In this document: piece after piece, positions 1-8,410 of the stretch
Layout of the letters: each line of letters opens with the position of its first letter
How positions within the stretch are numbered: the stretch's first letter is position 1
DNA from: Shinella kummerowiae
GTDB lineage: Bacteria > Pseudomonadota > Alphaproteobacteria > Rhizobiales > Rhizobiaceae
Length of the DNA stretch: 64,000 nucleotides
NCBI RefSeq assembly: GCF_009827055.1
Contig: NZ_WUMK01000007.1
Coordinates: forward strand, 248,001-312,000
Reading direction: 5' to 3'
Notes under the pieces: model-generated
What the model was told of the DNA's origin: nothing
Database searches by the model: none
What the model saw: only the letters and a program-made list of their open reading frames with translations
Position numbers and translations under genes: made by a program

Positions 1-42
1 GACTGGCCGTGTTGAATCACGACGCCGGATGGCACCGTGACA

Positions 43-58
43 AACCGCAAATGCGGTT
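43..58 (-). terminator. Possible weak terminator hairpin downstream of the oxidase subunit gene
   Basis: A 6-bp perfect stem (AACCGC / GCGGTT) with a 4-base loop lies just past the stop codon of the minus-strand gene that ends at 66. The T tract on the minus strand is only three bases, so termination would be weak. Confidence 0.3.
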
Positions 59-65
59 GTTCAGA

Positions 66-296
66 TCAACGCAGCAGAATGAAGCCGGCGACGTTGAGAA
101 TGATGAAAAGCAGAAGCGCGCTGAAGAAACCGGCGCTGGTGAAGAAACCGGCAGCCATGGCGATCAGCAGGGCGACGCAAAACAGCGTGCCGAACTTGGC
201 TGCATTGATGAAGAAATTGTAGGTCTTCTCGTGCTCGGGATAATCCATCGGAGCGCCCATTTCGACCGGTCCGGAATGATGTTCAGCCATAGTCAC
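66..296 (-). CDS. aa3-type cytochrome c oxidase subunit IV-like small membrane protein
   Basis: This 76-residue protein has a short hydrophilic N-terminus (MAEHHSGPVEMG at residues 3-14) with a conserved-looking DYPEHEKTY stretch, followed by two hydrophobic segments at about residues 32-50 and 54-75. Length and layout fit the bacterial aa3 oxidase subunit IV family, small helical subunits that associate with the haem-copper oxidase in the cytoplasmic membrane. No other oxidase subunit is visible in the window, so association with an oxidase is inferred from family only. Translation may start at residue 1 or at the ATG two codons later. A weak hairpin follows the stop codon. Confidence 0.7.
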   Translation of the reverse strand: MTMAEHHSGPVEMGAPMDYPEHEKTYNFFINAAKFGTLFCVALLIAMAAGFFTSAGFFSALLLFIILNVAGFILLR

Positions 297-494
297 CTTC
301 TCCTAAGCAGCCGCACCCGCCAGACGAAAAAGCTCCATCCGATGAGTGCCCAAAACAGGCCGGAACCAAACTATCCCGGCTTTTCCCCCTGTGCGCGGCA
401 CGCGCGCGGTCATCAGGCCATACACAATGGATTGGCAAAGCGCAACGGCAAGGCGGGGGAGGGGCGCACACCTGTATCGTTTCCGAAACAGATC

Positions 495-520
495 GGGCCG
501 GTTTCGCGGGAAACCGGCCC
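495..520 (-). terminator. Probable terminator of the N-acyl amino acid synthase-like gene
   Basis: A perfect 11-bp inverted repeat (GGGCCGGTTTC / GAAACCGGCCC) with loop GCGG sits 26 bases beyond the stop codon at 546. The minus strand continues GATCTGTTTC, a weak T tract, so efficiency is uncertain. Confidence 0.5.
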
Positions 521-545
521 GTGATGCGACATCAAAACGCAGCGC

Positions 546-1319
546 TCATCCGGTGAAGGCGTTGCCGGACAGCTGGATCCGGCCATCGCCGAAATGGGCG
601 CGACGTGCCGTCGGGCGCACCGTCAGCGGGCTGAACGTCAGGTCCTCGCCGCGGGCGAACATCATGCGGCGCTCATAGGGCTCGGATTTGAAGAACGGGA
701 AGCGCTGGTAAAGCGAGGGCAGCGTCTCCTTGACGTTGGTCGCAAGCAGCATCAGGTCGATGATGAACTTGCCGTGGTTGCTCTTCGGCGAGGCGACGAA
801 GTCGGCGTCGAAGACACGCTTGTAGAAGGCCGAATGGGCGGGCTTGACCATCTGCAGGCAGCGATCCGCCTGGAAATAATCCGTCGCCATGGTGGCGATG
901 CGCAGCGTCAGATAGGGGATCGCCGGCATTTCCTTCCAGATTTCCGGATCGGCCGCAAGGCGCACCGGGTCGATCAGCGAGAGGCCCGCATCGAGGAAGG
1001 CGTTGATTTCATCCGGGAAAACCTTGCCCGACGAAGTGACGCGATGGTCCGGCGTCACGTGATGCAGGCGCACGGTCGAGATCAGCCGTTCTTCATAGTA
1101 GATGCCGAAGACATAGGCCTGGCTGTCGAAATCGGAATCGTCGATCAGCACGGCCTGTTCGTCGAGATGCATCACGGCGCCGGCCTTGTAGGCCTTGTAG
1201 CGGATGCGGGCGACGTCTTCCATGTCCTCGCCCGTCTCGACCCGGCGGTATTCGATCCTGTCGAGCAGTCCCAGAAGCTTGTCCGAAAAGCGATTGGTCG
1301 CCGTCTCCACGCTGGCCAT
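546..1319 (-). CDS. FeeM-like N-acyl amino acid synthase / GNAT-fold acyltransferase
   Basis: The 257-residue protein starts at the ATG opening MASVETATNRF; an upstream in-frame start would add 30 residues of low-complexity appearance. The N-terminal part (EYRRVETGEDMEDVARIRYKAY and, later, SQAYVFGIYYEERLISTVRLH) follows the pattern of FeeM/acyl-homoserine-lactone-synthase-like GNAT enzymes: a helix with a conserved R..AY segment, then a beta sheet ending in R(L)H. Family members join fatty acyl groups from acyl carrier protein to amino acids. The gene stands alone between an oxidase subunit and a c-di-GMP protein, and no acyl carrier or export gene is adjacent. The acyl chain and amino acid cannot be told from sequence. 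Confidence 0.6.
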   Translation of the reverse strand: MASVETATNRFSDKLLGLLDRIEYRRVETGEDMEDVARIRYKAYKAGAVMHLDEQAVLIDDSDFDSQAYVFGIYYEERLISTVRLHHVTPDHRVTSSGKVFPDEINAFLDAGLSLIDPVRLAADPEIWKEMPAIPYLTLRIATMATDYFQADRCLQMVKPAHSAFYKRVFDADFVASPKSNHGKFIIDLMLLATNVKETLPSLYQRFPFFKSEPYERRMMFARGEDLTFSPLTVRPTARRAHFGDGRIQLSGNAFTG

Positions 1320-1503
1320 TGTCCCCGTATCCCCGATTGAAAAAGCCGCAGCCACCGCGCTGCCATGCTTAACAATCTCCGATATAAGACAATTTGTGTA
1401 AAATACCATTCGTTAACCTTAATGAGTGGTTAACGCTAATTTTGGTTATGCTGATATTACGGATCGAATTTACGCGATCCGTTGAAAAATCAGGGGATGG
1501 ATG

Positions 1504-3813
1504 TCAGGCGACGCGGCGGCCGCGGCGTCGGGAATCGCCGGGTTTGCGGGCGAGGGTCTCGTAAAGATCGCGCAGCGCGTCGGGCGACATGGGGGCGGCG
1601 AAGACGTAGCCCTGCACGAGATCGGCACACTGGTACTTGTTGATAAGTGCGAGCTGCTCGCGCGTCTCCACACCCTCGACGACAATGCGCAGGCCGAGTT
1701 CGCGCGAAAGGTTCACCGTGCCGCGCAGCAGTTTGAAGCGGCGCGGGTCCTCGCCGATGTTGCGCACGAAGGAGCGGTCGATCTTGATGACATCGAGCGG
1801 CAGCTGGTCGAGGTAGCTGAGGCTGGAATAGCCGGTGCCGAAATCGTCGATGGCAATGGTGATGCCGCGGGCGCGCAGTTCCTGCAGGATGGCCTGCACC
1901 TTCACCGGCTCCTCCATGAGGCAGCTTTCGGTGACTTCGAGATGCAGCCGGTGCGGCGCGAGATTCGCGGCCTCCAGTGCCTCGGCGACGAGGCCGATAA
2001 TGCCGTTGCCGCGCAGGTCCTGCACCGAGAGATTGACCGAAACGCCCATATGCGCCGGCCAGGTCGCGCAGTCGGCGCAGGCCCGCATGACCATGAAGCG
2101 CGTGATGTCGGAGACGATGCCCATCTCCTCGGCGATCTGGATGAAGACGGTCGGCGGCACGGGGCCGCGCTCCGGATGCGTCCAGCGCGACAGGGCCTCG
2201 CAGCACTCGATGCTCGAGCCGTCCGGCACGAACATCGGCTGGTAGGCGACCGACAGCGTGTTGTTGGCGAGCGCATCGCGCAGGTCGTCCTTGAGCTTCT
2301 GGCGATCAGTATAGCGCGCGTCCATCTCCTGCTCGAAGACGGTGACGCTGCCCTTGGCGCGCGATTTCGTCTCGAAGAGGGCGAGGTCGGCGCGGATCTG
2401 CATCTCCTCCAGCCGGAAATCGCCGCTCGGCACGGTCACGCAGCCGGCGCTGAAGGAGACGAGGAAGGTCATGCCGTCGAATTCGTAATTGCCACGCAGC
2501 TGCTCGTGGAAACGGTGCATGCGTGTCTCGAGGTCGCGCCGGTTCGCCTCGTTCGGGAAGAAGACGATGAACTCGTCGCCCATTAGGTGGCCGGCGATCA
2601 TCTTGTCGCCGGCAAGCCGGCGCAGCCGCTCGGTGATGGCGCAGAGCAAGCGGTCGCCGGTGACGTGGCCCTTCATGTCGTTGACATGTTTGAAGTCGTC
2701 GACGTCGAGCACCATGAAGCCGACCGTGCCCGGCTTCTTGCGCTCGGCCAGCGCCTCCTGCACGAGATCAGCGAAATAGGTGCGGTTCGGCAGGCCGGTG
2801 AGGCTGTCGTAGCGCACCATGTGCAGGATCTTGTTTTCCGCCCGCACACGCGCCGTCACGTCCTCAAAAATGAGAACCGCGCCGCCGTTTTCACGGGGCG
2901 AGGCGGTGAATTCCAGATAGAGCCCGTCCGTCACCTGGATGAGCGCGCGCGATCGATCGCCCTTCAGGAGTTCGTCGAGCCGTCGCAGGATCGTCTTGCT
3001 CTGCTCGGCGTTGACGAAGGTGTTGCGCACGCCGAAGCGCAACACGACATCGAGATGGCAATCCTTCAGCCGCTCCTGATTACCGAGATGGAGAAGCTCG
3101 CAGGCCCTGCGGTTGGCGACGAGGATGCGATGGTCGGCATCCAGCATGAACAGGCCATGCGGCATGTTGTTCAGCGCCGTGTCGAAACGGTCGGCGATGA
3201 TCGAGACTTCACGCGTCGCCAGCACGTTCCTGTAGAGGAAATCGCGCACGCCGTTCGCCATCATGCGGGTCGTCATCACGAAGGGCAGGATGAGGACGGC
3301 GAGCACCGCGTGGTAGAAATCCTGCAGGCCGAGGAAGCCGACGACCATGGGGAAGCAGGCGGAAAAGGTCATGTAGTCGACGGCGCGCTTCGAGCCGCAG
3401 TTGCGGCCGACGACGGAGACCATGGTGGCGAGCGTCACCGCGATGGTGGCAAGCTCGGCGAAACTGTCCCGGCTGAAGAGCAGGGCATAGCCGCAGGAGG
3501 TGCCGAGCGCCAGTGTGGTACCGACGGCGCCGAGATTGTACCAGTTCTCCCAGTAGCGGATGCCGTCCATGTCGAGCGTTGACTGGTCTACCCGGTCGAA
3601 ATGGCGCATGCCGATAGCACGCATCGACCAGATGAGCACGACCAGCCCGCTCCAGATCAGGAAGAAGGGATCAGCGGTTTTGGCATAGACGAACGAGAAC
3701 GTGATGACATGCGAAATCATGCCCACGAAGAGGGTCTGGCGGTTCCCGTACAGCGAGCTGACGAACGACAGGTATACATCAGCCGGCAGTGTGTTTTGAC
3801 CCTTATCCTTCAT
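1504..3813 (-). CDS. Membrane-anchored PAS-GGDEF-EAL c-di-GMP signalling protein
   Basis: The 769-residue protein has a hydrophobic N-terminal third with several membrane helices (about residues 25-190), a PAS domain near 205-310 (NNMPHGLFMLDADHRI), a diguanylate cyclase domain near 335-495 and an EAL phosphodiesterase domain near 510-750. The EAL signature is intact (CEALSRW, DDFGTGYSSLSYL, KIDRSFV, VVEGVET), which supports c-di-GMP hydrolysis. The GGDEF signature reads HLMGDEF, so the first glycine is methionine and cyclase activity is doubtful; the domain may be regulatory. It is a single-gene unit, read away from the amidotransferase gene at 4270. Confidence 0.9.
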   Translation of the reverse strand: MKDKGQNTLPADVYLSFVSSLYGNRQTLFVGMISHVITFSFVYAKTADPFFLIWSGLVVLIWSMRAIGMRHFDRVDQSTLDMDGIRYWENWYNLGAVGTTLALGTSCGYALLFSRDSFAELATIAVTLATMVSVVGRNCGSKRAVDYMTFSACFPMVVGFLGLQDFYHAVLAVLILPFVMTTRMMANGVRDFLYRNVLATREVSIIADRFDTALNNMPHGLFMLDADHRILVANRRACELLHLGNQERLKDCHLDVVLRFGVRNTFVNAEQSKTILRRLDELLKGDRSRALIQVTDGLYLEFTASPRENGGAVLIFEDVTARVRAENKILHMVRYDSLTGLPNRTYFADLVQEALAERKKPGTVGFMVLDVDDFKHVNDMKGHVTGDRLLCAITERLRRLAGDKMIAGHLMGDEFIVFFPNEANRRDLETRMHRFHEQLRGNYEFDGMTFLVSFSAGCVTVPSGDFRLEEMQIRADLALFETKSRAKGSVTVFEQEMDARYTDRQKLKDDLRDALANNTLSVAYQPMFVPDGSSIECCEALSRWTHPERGPVPPTVFIQIAEEMGIVSDITRFMVMRACADCATWPAHMGVSVNLSVQDLRGNGIIGLVAEALEAANLAPHRLHLEVTESCLMEEPVKVQAILQELRARGITIAIDDFGTGYSSLSYLDQLPLDVIKIDRSFVRNIGEDPRRFKLLRGTVNLSRELGLRIVVEGVETREQLALINKYQCADLVQGYVFAAPMSPDALRDLYETLARKPGDSRRRGRRVA

Positions 3814-4269
3814 GGACTAGGCACTCCCTTGACGAGAGAGGGTTACCGACCAAAATTTAATGAATGATTTCGGGAAATTACCCAATAACGAGGGTATACC
3901 CGGGCATTCTTGCACGCTTGTTCAACCGAAGGAAGATAGCTTCAACCTCATATTGCAGTATTGCTGCTTTCTGGCCCTCAGATTCAACCTAGCATGGGTG
4001 TTGTGCGTAATATCATTACCTGACGGCGACACTGAGTTGCGCGGGAGACGGGCGAGAAAAATTCCATCTCGCAATCGCTGTTTGCAAGGCTTTGGTTAAC
4101 AACCTCTCGCTTGCATACTGTCAGATTTTATCGGCCCCGGCTATGCTGCACAGCCGATCATACCGCCTACAATACCTTATTTGTCCTCATTTCGCCAGAA
4201 TGGGGGAATTGACTGATCGCGGATTTGATAGCAAATCCTGATTTGGTATTTCTTTTTTCGGAGCCCATC
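3814..4269. other. 456-bp intergenic region between divergent genes
   Basis: This gap separates the start of the GGDEF-EAL gene from the start of the amidotransferase gene and should hold both promoters. It is more AT-rich than the surrounding genes. A short hairpin (GCGAGA / TCTCGC) is present near 4051-4071, but it lacks a T tract. I see no convincing small gene or operator; the open frame at 3860-4099 has no homologous look or ribosome binding site. Confidence 0.6.
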
Positions 4270-5082
4270 ATGTCGAAACCCGTCGTCGCCATTCCCGCCG
4301 ATATCAGGGAGATCGAAGGCAACGTCTGGCAAGCCACCCCGAACCAATATGTCCGCGCTGCCGTCAAGGGCGCTGCCGTCACCGTTTTTCTCGTCCCGGC
4401 GCTCGAAGCCGACAACGATTTCGATGGCATCCTGGATCGGGTCGATGGACTTCTGGTCAGCGGTTCGCGCACCAATGTGCATCCCTCGCTCTATGGCAAG
4501 GAAGCCACCGCGGCCGAAGGGCCCTATGACACGGCACGCGACGCGACGAGCCTTCCGCTCATCAAGCGGGCCCTGGAGCGCGGCATTCCGCTGCTCGCCA
4601 TCTGCCGCGGCATCCAGGAGCTGAATGTCGTGCTGGGCGGTACGCTCGCCAATGAAATCCAGGAGCAACCCGGCATGTGGGATCACCGCAAGCCCGATAC
4701 GCCGGTGCTCGACGTCGCCTATGGCATCCGCCAGACGGTCACCGTCAAGGAAGGAAGCTGCCTGGCCGGCGTGCTCGGCGCCGGCGAGGTGCAGGTGAAC
4801 TCGCTGCACCGCCAGGCGATCTCCGACCTGGCGCCGCGCCTTGCCCTGGAAGCCGTCGCTGAAGACGGGACGATCGAAGCCGTCTCCGTCATCGGCGCCA
4901 AGGCGTTTGCCGTCGGCGTACAATGGCACCCGGAATATTGGGTCGGCTCCGACCAGCCGTCGAACAAGCTTTTTGCGGCGTTCGGCGCAGCGGTGCGCGA
5001 CTATGCGGCCGCCAAGCAGGGTGCGAGTGCTCCCGCCACCGAGGCGGATGTGCTGGCCTTCGGTTCGGCCAAGTCGGCCTGA
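4270..5082 (+). CDS. Class I glutamine amidotransferase-like hydrolase (peptidase C26, PuuD-type)
   Basis: The 270-residue protein begins MSKPVVAIPADIR at the ATG preceded by a purine-poor leader; the in-frame ATG 15 codons upstream would add an unrelated extension. It carries the triad of the peptidase C26 family: the nucleophile cysteine in LLAICRGIQELN (near residue 115) and the histidine/glutamate pair in GVQWHPEYW (near 220). The N-terminal VSGSRTNVHPSLY stretch is typical of gamma-glutamyl-gamma-aminobutyrate hydrolases that split gamma-glutamyl amides in polyamine breakdown. No other putrescine-pathway gene is adjacent, so the substrate is an inference from family. It converges on the MFS gene. 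Confidence 0.85.
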   Translation: MSKPVVAIPADIREIEGNVWQATPNQYVRAAVKGAAVTVFLVPALEADNDFDGILDRVDGLLVSGSRTNVHPSLYGKEATAAEGPYDTARDATSLPLIKRALERGIPLLAICRGIQELNVVLGGTLANEIQEQPGMWDHRKPDTPVLDVAYGIRQTVTVKEGSCLAGVLGAGEVQVNSLHRQAISDLAPRLALEAVAEDGTIEAVSVIGAKAFAVGVQWHPEYWVGSDQPSNKLFAAFGAAVRDYAAAKQGASAPATEADVLAFGSAKSA

Positions 5083-5124
5083 TCGAGACCGACCCCGCAT
5101 CCTCCTGCATCCGGCGGCTCCTGT

Positions 5125-6369
5125 TCACGAAACGCGCCGCCGGCTCCTTGCATAGGACCAGGCCCAGAGAAGCAATGCCGCGAGGCTGAAGGTCGCGCCG
5201 GTGAGGCAGACGCCTGTCCAGCCGTAACGGGCATAACTCGCCGTCGAAGCAATGGCGCCAAGGGCGCTGCCGGCCGAGTAGAAGACCATGTAGCCGCCGA
5301 CCAGCCGGCTGTGCGCGTCAGGGCGCGCGGCGAAGATCAGGCTCTGGTTGGTGACATGTACGGCTTGCACGGCGAAATCGAGCAGCACGACGCCGATCGT
5401 GAAGACGGCGAGCGCGTGCGGCAGAAAGCCGATCGCCCCCCACGAGAACACGAGCAGCGCGAGTGAGACACCCGTCGTCCGCTCGGCAAACCCGCGATCC
5501 GCCATGCGCCCCGCACGGCTTGCGGCAAGCGCACCGGCCAGCCCCGCGAGGCCAAACAGCCCGATCGTGGTGTGCGACAGGAAAAAGGGGGCCGCGCTCA
5601 GCGGCAACACCATGGCGGTCCAGAGCGTGCTGAAGCTGGCAAAGATCAGGAAGGCCAGTCCTGCCCGCTGACGCAGCACGGGCTCGCGCAAGAACAGCGC
5701 GGGGATAGAGCGCAGCACGACGCTGTATCGCTCGGCGCTGGCGACGGGAATATTCCGCGGCAGAACAGAGGCGAGAAGCAGGCCCATCAGCAGCATGAGG
5801 CCGGCGGAAAAGAAATAGACGGCTCTCCACCCGCCGGCATCCGCCAGGATACCGGCGACGAAGCGCGCCGCGAGGATGCCGATGACCACACCGCTGGTGA
5901 CGAGGCCGACGGCTCTGCCGCGTTCCTCCGGCCGGGCCAGGGTGGCGGTGAGCGCCACCAAGACCTGAACGACGACAGCCAGCAGCCCCACCAGCACCAT
6001 GCCGGCGAACAGGAAGGGCGCAGCCGGCGCGCTGCCGACGCCGGCCAGGGCAATGGCCGACAACAGGGCCTGCGCCACGATGAGCTTGCGCCGATTGACG
6101 AGGTCGCCGAGGGGGACGATGAAAAGCAGACCCGCCGCGTAGCCGATCTGGGTCAGCGTGACGACAAGACCGATGCGCGCGGCACCGATGCCGAAGCTTG
6201 TTGCGATCGTGTCGAGCAGCGGCTGTGCGTAATAGATGTTGGCGACGCTGCCTGCGCAGGTGATGGCAAAGATCACCAGCATCCAGTGTGGCAAGCCGAA
6301 TGCCTGCCTGTCATCGGTGGGATCGCAGCCTGCCGATCTCCGGCATTCTCTCGGATGGATATTCATCAT
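5125..6369 (-). CDS. MFS transporter, probable drug/metabolite exporter of the DHA1 (YnfM-like) type
   Basis: This 414-residue protein is almost wholly hydrophobic with about twelve predicted membrane helices. The first helices contain NIYYAQPLLDTIA and the loop GDLVNRRKLIV, a form of the conserved MFS motif between helices 2 and 3 (G-D-x3-R-R/K). Such proteins export small molecules using the proton gradient. The gene is divergent from an HxlR-family regulator at 6463, with a perfect palindrome between them, which suggests the regulator controls it. The substrate is unknown. Start may be at either of the two adjacent ATG codons at the N-terminus. Confidence 0.85.
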   Translation of the reverse strand: MMNIHPRECRRSAGCDPTDDRQAFGLPHWMLVIFAITCAGSVANIYYAQPLLDTIATSFGIGAARIGLVVTLTQIGYAAGLLFIVPLGDLVNRRKLIVAQALLSAIALAGVGSAPAAPFLFAGMVLVGLLAVVVQVLVALTATLARPEERGRAVGLVTSGVVIGILAARFVAGILADAGGWRAVYFFSAGLMLLMGLLLASVLPRNIPVASAERYSVVLRSIPALFLREPVLRQRAGLAFLIFASFSTLWTAMVLPLSAAPFFLSHTTIGLFGLAGLAGALAASRAGRMADRGFAERTTGVSLALLVFSWGAIGFLPHALAVFTIGVVLLDFAVQAVHVTNQSLIFAARPDAHSRLVGGYMVFYSAGSALGAIASTASYARYGWTGVCLTGATFSLAALLLWAWSYARSRRRVS

Positions 6370-6424
6370 GGTTCTCGCTCGTTTTTGGTCCTATGATGAG
6401 ACCACTTGCGGCAAGGCGCTTCCA

Positions 6425-6439
6425 GTTCTATTTTAGAAC
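6425..6439. promoter_or_regulatory. Perfect palindrome between MFS exporter and HxlR regulator (candidate operator)
   Basis: GTTCTA-TTT-TAGAAC is a perfect 6-3-6 inverted repeat. It lies 23 bases before the HxlR start codon and 55 bases before the MFS start codon, the expected place for an autoregulatory HxlR operator. Confidence 0.55.
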
Positions 6440-6462
6440 CAGTTTCGAGAGCGAGGCCGGGA

Positions 6463-6948
6463 ATGAAACGCAGGAGTTTTCGCGAGGCGGAGTGCCCTGT
6501 TGCGCGGACATTGGACGCGATTGGTGACTGGTGGTCGCTGCTGATCGTGCGTGATGCCTTCGATGGCATCCGGCGCTTCAGCGCCTTCCAGCAAAATCTC
6601 GGCATCGCCAAGGGCATCCTGAGCACGCGCCTGCGCGATCTCGTGGAGGCGGGTGTGCTATCTTTAGCGCCCGCATCAGATGGCAGCGCCTATCAGGAAT
6701 ATGTCCTGACCGAAAAGGGCCGCGGCCTCTTCCTCGTCATCGTCGCCTTGCGGCAATGGGGGGAGGACCATCTGTTTCGTGCGGGCGAGCGGCGGTCCAT
6801 GCTGGTGGATGCCGCGACAGAGACGCCCGTCGACCGCTTGAAACTGCACGCGTCCGACGGACGCGGCTTGACCTGGGAAGATACGCGTATCGTCGACGCG
6901 GCGTCCTGCGCCCCGAAGGGATCGCCTAGTCCGCCGAAATCAGCGTAA
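6463..6948 (+). CDS. HxlR-family winged-helix transcriptional regulator
   Basis: The 161-residue protein starts MKRRSFREAECPVARTL. The ECPVARTLDAIGDWWSLLIVRD segment with its early cysteine and the following RRFSAFQQNLGIAKGILSTRLRDLVEAGVL helix-turn-helix are the hallmarks of the HxlR/YodB family, dimeric one-component regulators that often sense electrophiles or oxidants through that cysteine. An upstream in-frame ATG would run the gene through the palindrome and into the divergent promoter, so the internal start was preferred. It probably regulates itself and the divergent MFS gene. Its 3' end overlaps the convergent gene at 6926 by 23 bases. Confidence 0.88.
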   Translation: MKRRSFREAECPVARTLDAIGDWWSLLIVRDAFDGIRRFSAFQQNLGIAKGILSTRLRDLVEAGVLSLAPASDGSAYQEYVLTEKGRGLFLVIVALRQWGEDHLFRAGERRSMLVDAATETPVDRLKLHASDGRGLTWEDTRIVDAASCAPKGSPSPPKSA

Positions 6949-7336
6949 CCATCGCGTCAGCCGGCTCGACCGCCTCATAGGCGAGACCGTCGCCATCGAC
7001 GACGGTCAGGATCGCCTCGCCCCGTGCATCGGCGACGACCACCGTGCCGTCGCCATTGCTGATCCACGTCCTCGCCGTCGAAAGGCCCGGCCAGACCGTG
7101 TCGCAATCGGCGTTCGCCGAGAACTGTTCGCTGCGGCTCGAAATCCGGCTGCCGCGCTCGGCAAGGCAGGCGGTGTTCGCCATGACGTTGGAGATCGTAT
7201 AGCTATGGCCGCCGGACGCCTTCGAGGGAATGGAATTCGAGATGACGGGATCGACCGCAGGCGCTTCGTGGCCGACGACGCTCCAGAGGCCCAGCGACAC
7301 CACACCTGCGGCCGCGGCAATCATCAGCGTCTTCAT
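6926..7336 (-). CDS. Exported protein resembling AprI/Inh-type protease inhibitors
   Basis: The 136-residue product opens with a signal peptide (MKTLMIAAAAGVVSLGLWSVVG). The mature part has two cysteines (in TACLAERG and NADCDTVWPGL) followed by a tryptophan-containing strand (ARTWISNGDGTVVVADARGEAIL) and a final beta strand. This order, cysteine, cysteine, W, DG, D..G, matches the Inh family of small periplasmic beta-barrel inhibitors of serralysin proteases, but the similarity is judged by eye only. It overlaps the 3' end of the convergent hxlR-like gene. No metalloprotease gene is nearby. Confidence 0.5.
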   Translation of the reverse strand: MKTLMIAAAAGVVSLGLWSVVGHEAPAVDPVISNSIPSKASGGHSYTISNVMANTACLAERGSRISSRSEQFSANADCDTVWPGLSTARTWISNGDGTVVVADARGEAILTVVDGDGLAYEAVEPADAMVTLISAD

Positions 7337-7414
7337 GGGCTTCTCCTTCGCGATTCAATCCGGCAAGCATGCATCCACAAACTTGCCGGAAGGTTAACGA
7401 AGGCTTTCCAGCGC

Positions 7415-8383
7415 CTACCCTGTTTTTCGCGTAAACGGCGTTTCCGGCACCGGCGTCAGCGCAGCGCCGCGATCGAACCAGGCAAACAGATTGTCCGCCA
7501 CCAGATCGGCCATCGCATCGCGCGTCGCCACCGACGCCGAGGCGACATGCGGCAGCAACGAGATGTTGGGCAGATCGAGCAACGCCTGCGGCACGTTCGG
7601 CTCGTCATAGAAGACATCCAGGCCGGCGGCCGCGATCACCTCGTCCCTGAGGGCCGTCGCGAGCGCATCCTCATCCACCGTCCAGCCGCGCCCTACATTG
7701 ATCAGCACGCCGGTTGGTCCGAGCGCCTGCAGAACCTCGGCATTGATCGTCCGGTGCGTTTCCGGCGTCTTCGGCACGATGGCGATCAGGATATCGACGG
7801 CGCCCGCCAGTTCCAGCAGCGAGGGATAATAGGCATAGGGCACGTCGTCGCGCGGGCGGCGCGTGTGATAGGCGATATCGACGCCGAAGCCTTTCAGCCG
7901 CTCGGCGATCGCCATGCCGATGCGCCCGAGCCCGTAGATGCCGGCTTTGCGGCCACGCAGGCTGAGCGGCGTCAGCGGAAAGGCGCCGTCGCGCTTCCAG
8001 CGGCCATCGCGCAGCCACGCTTCCGCCTGCGGGAAACGACGCACCGTGTTGAGCAGCAGGCCGATCGTCGTGTCGGCCACCTCGTCGTTCAGCACGTCCG
8101 GCGTGTTGGTGACGGCAATTCCACGCCGGGAGGCTGCCGCGGCATCCACCCCGTCATAACCCACGCCGAAACTCGCGATAATCTCCAGCGCCGGCAGATG
8201 CTCGATCATCGCCGCATCGAAGCTGCCGGAAACGGCAACGCCGGCAATGCTCGCCGCCTCGGAGCGGGCGAGCAGCGCCGGATCCGGCCGCTCGATGCGC
8301 ACCAGGTCGAAGCTGTCCTTCAGGCGATCGAGCACCCGCTCGCGGATCGTGCCGGGCACGAGGATGCGTGTCTTGGCCGCCAT
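7415..8383 (-). CDS. D-isomer-specific 2-hydroxyacid dehydrogenase (glyoxylate/hydroxypyruvate reductase type)
   Basis: This 322-residue NAD(P)-dependent enzyme shows the family's dinucleotide motif GLGRIG (near residue 155) and all three catalytic residues: arginine in NVGRGW, glutamate in DVFYDEPNVP and histidine in LLPHVASAS. It would reduce or oxidise 2-keto/2-hydroxy acids such as glyoxylate or hydroxypyruvate in the cytoplasm. A good AAGGAG ribosome site precedes the ATG. The LacI-family gene lies 27 bases upstream on the same strand, so both are likely one transcript, and the regulator probably responds to a sugar acid or sugar whose breakdown uses this dehydrogenase. Confidence 0.88.
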   Translation of the reverse strand: MAAKTRILVPGTIRERVLDRLKDSFDLVRIERPDPALLARSEAASIAGVAVSGSFDAAMIEHLPALEIIASFGVGYDGVDAAAASRRGIAVTNTPDVLNDEVADTTIGLLLNTVRRFPQAEAWLRDGRWKRDGAFPLTPLSLRGRKAGIYGLGRIGMAIAERLKGFGVDIAYHTRRPRDDVPYAYYPSLLELAGAVDILIAIVPKTPETHRTINAEVLQALGPTGVLINVGRGWTVDEDALATALRDEVIAAAGLDVFYDEPNVPQALLDLPNISLLPHVASASVATRDAMADLVADNLFAWFDRGAALTPVPETPFTRKTG

Positions 8384-8410
8384 GGCAAAGCTCCTTCTGT
8401 CTGAAATGCT

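Noticed and set aside
3860..4099. 79-codon open frame in the gap after the GGDEF-EAL gene
   Set aside because: No ribosome binding site, no family-like motifs and an atypical mixture of residues; likely chance.
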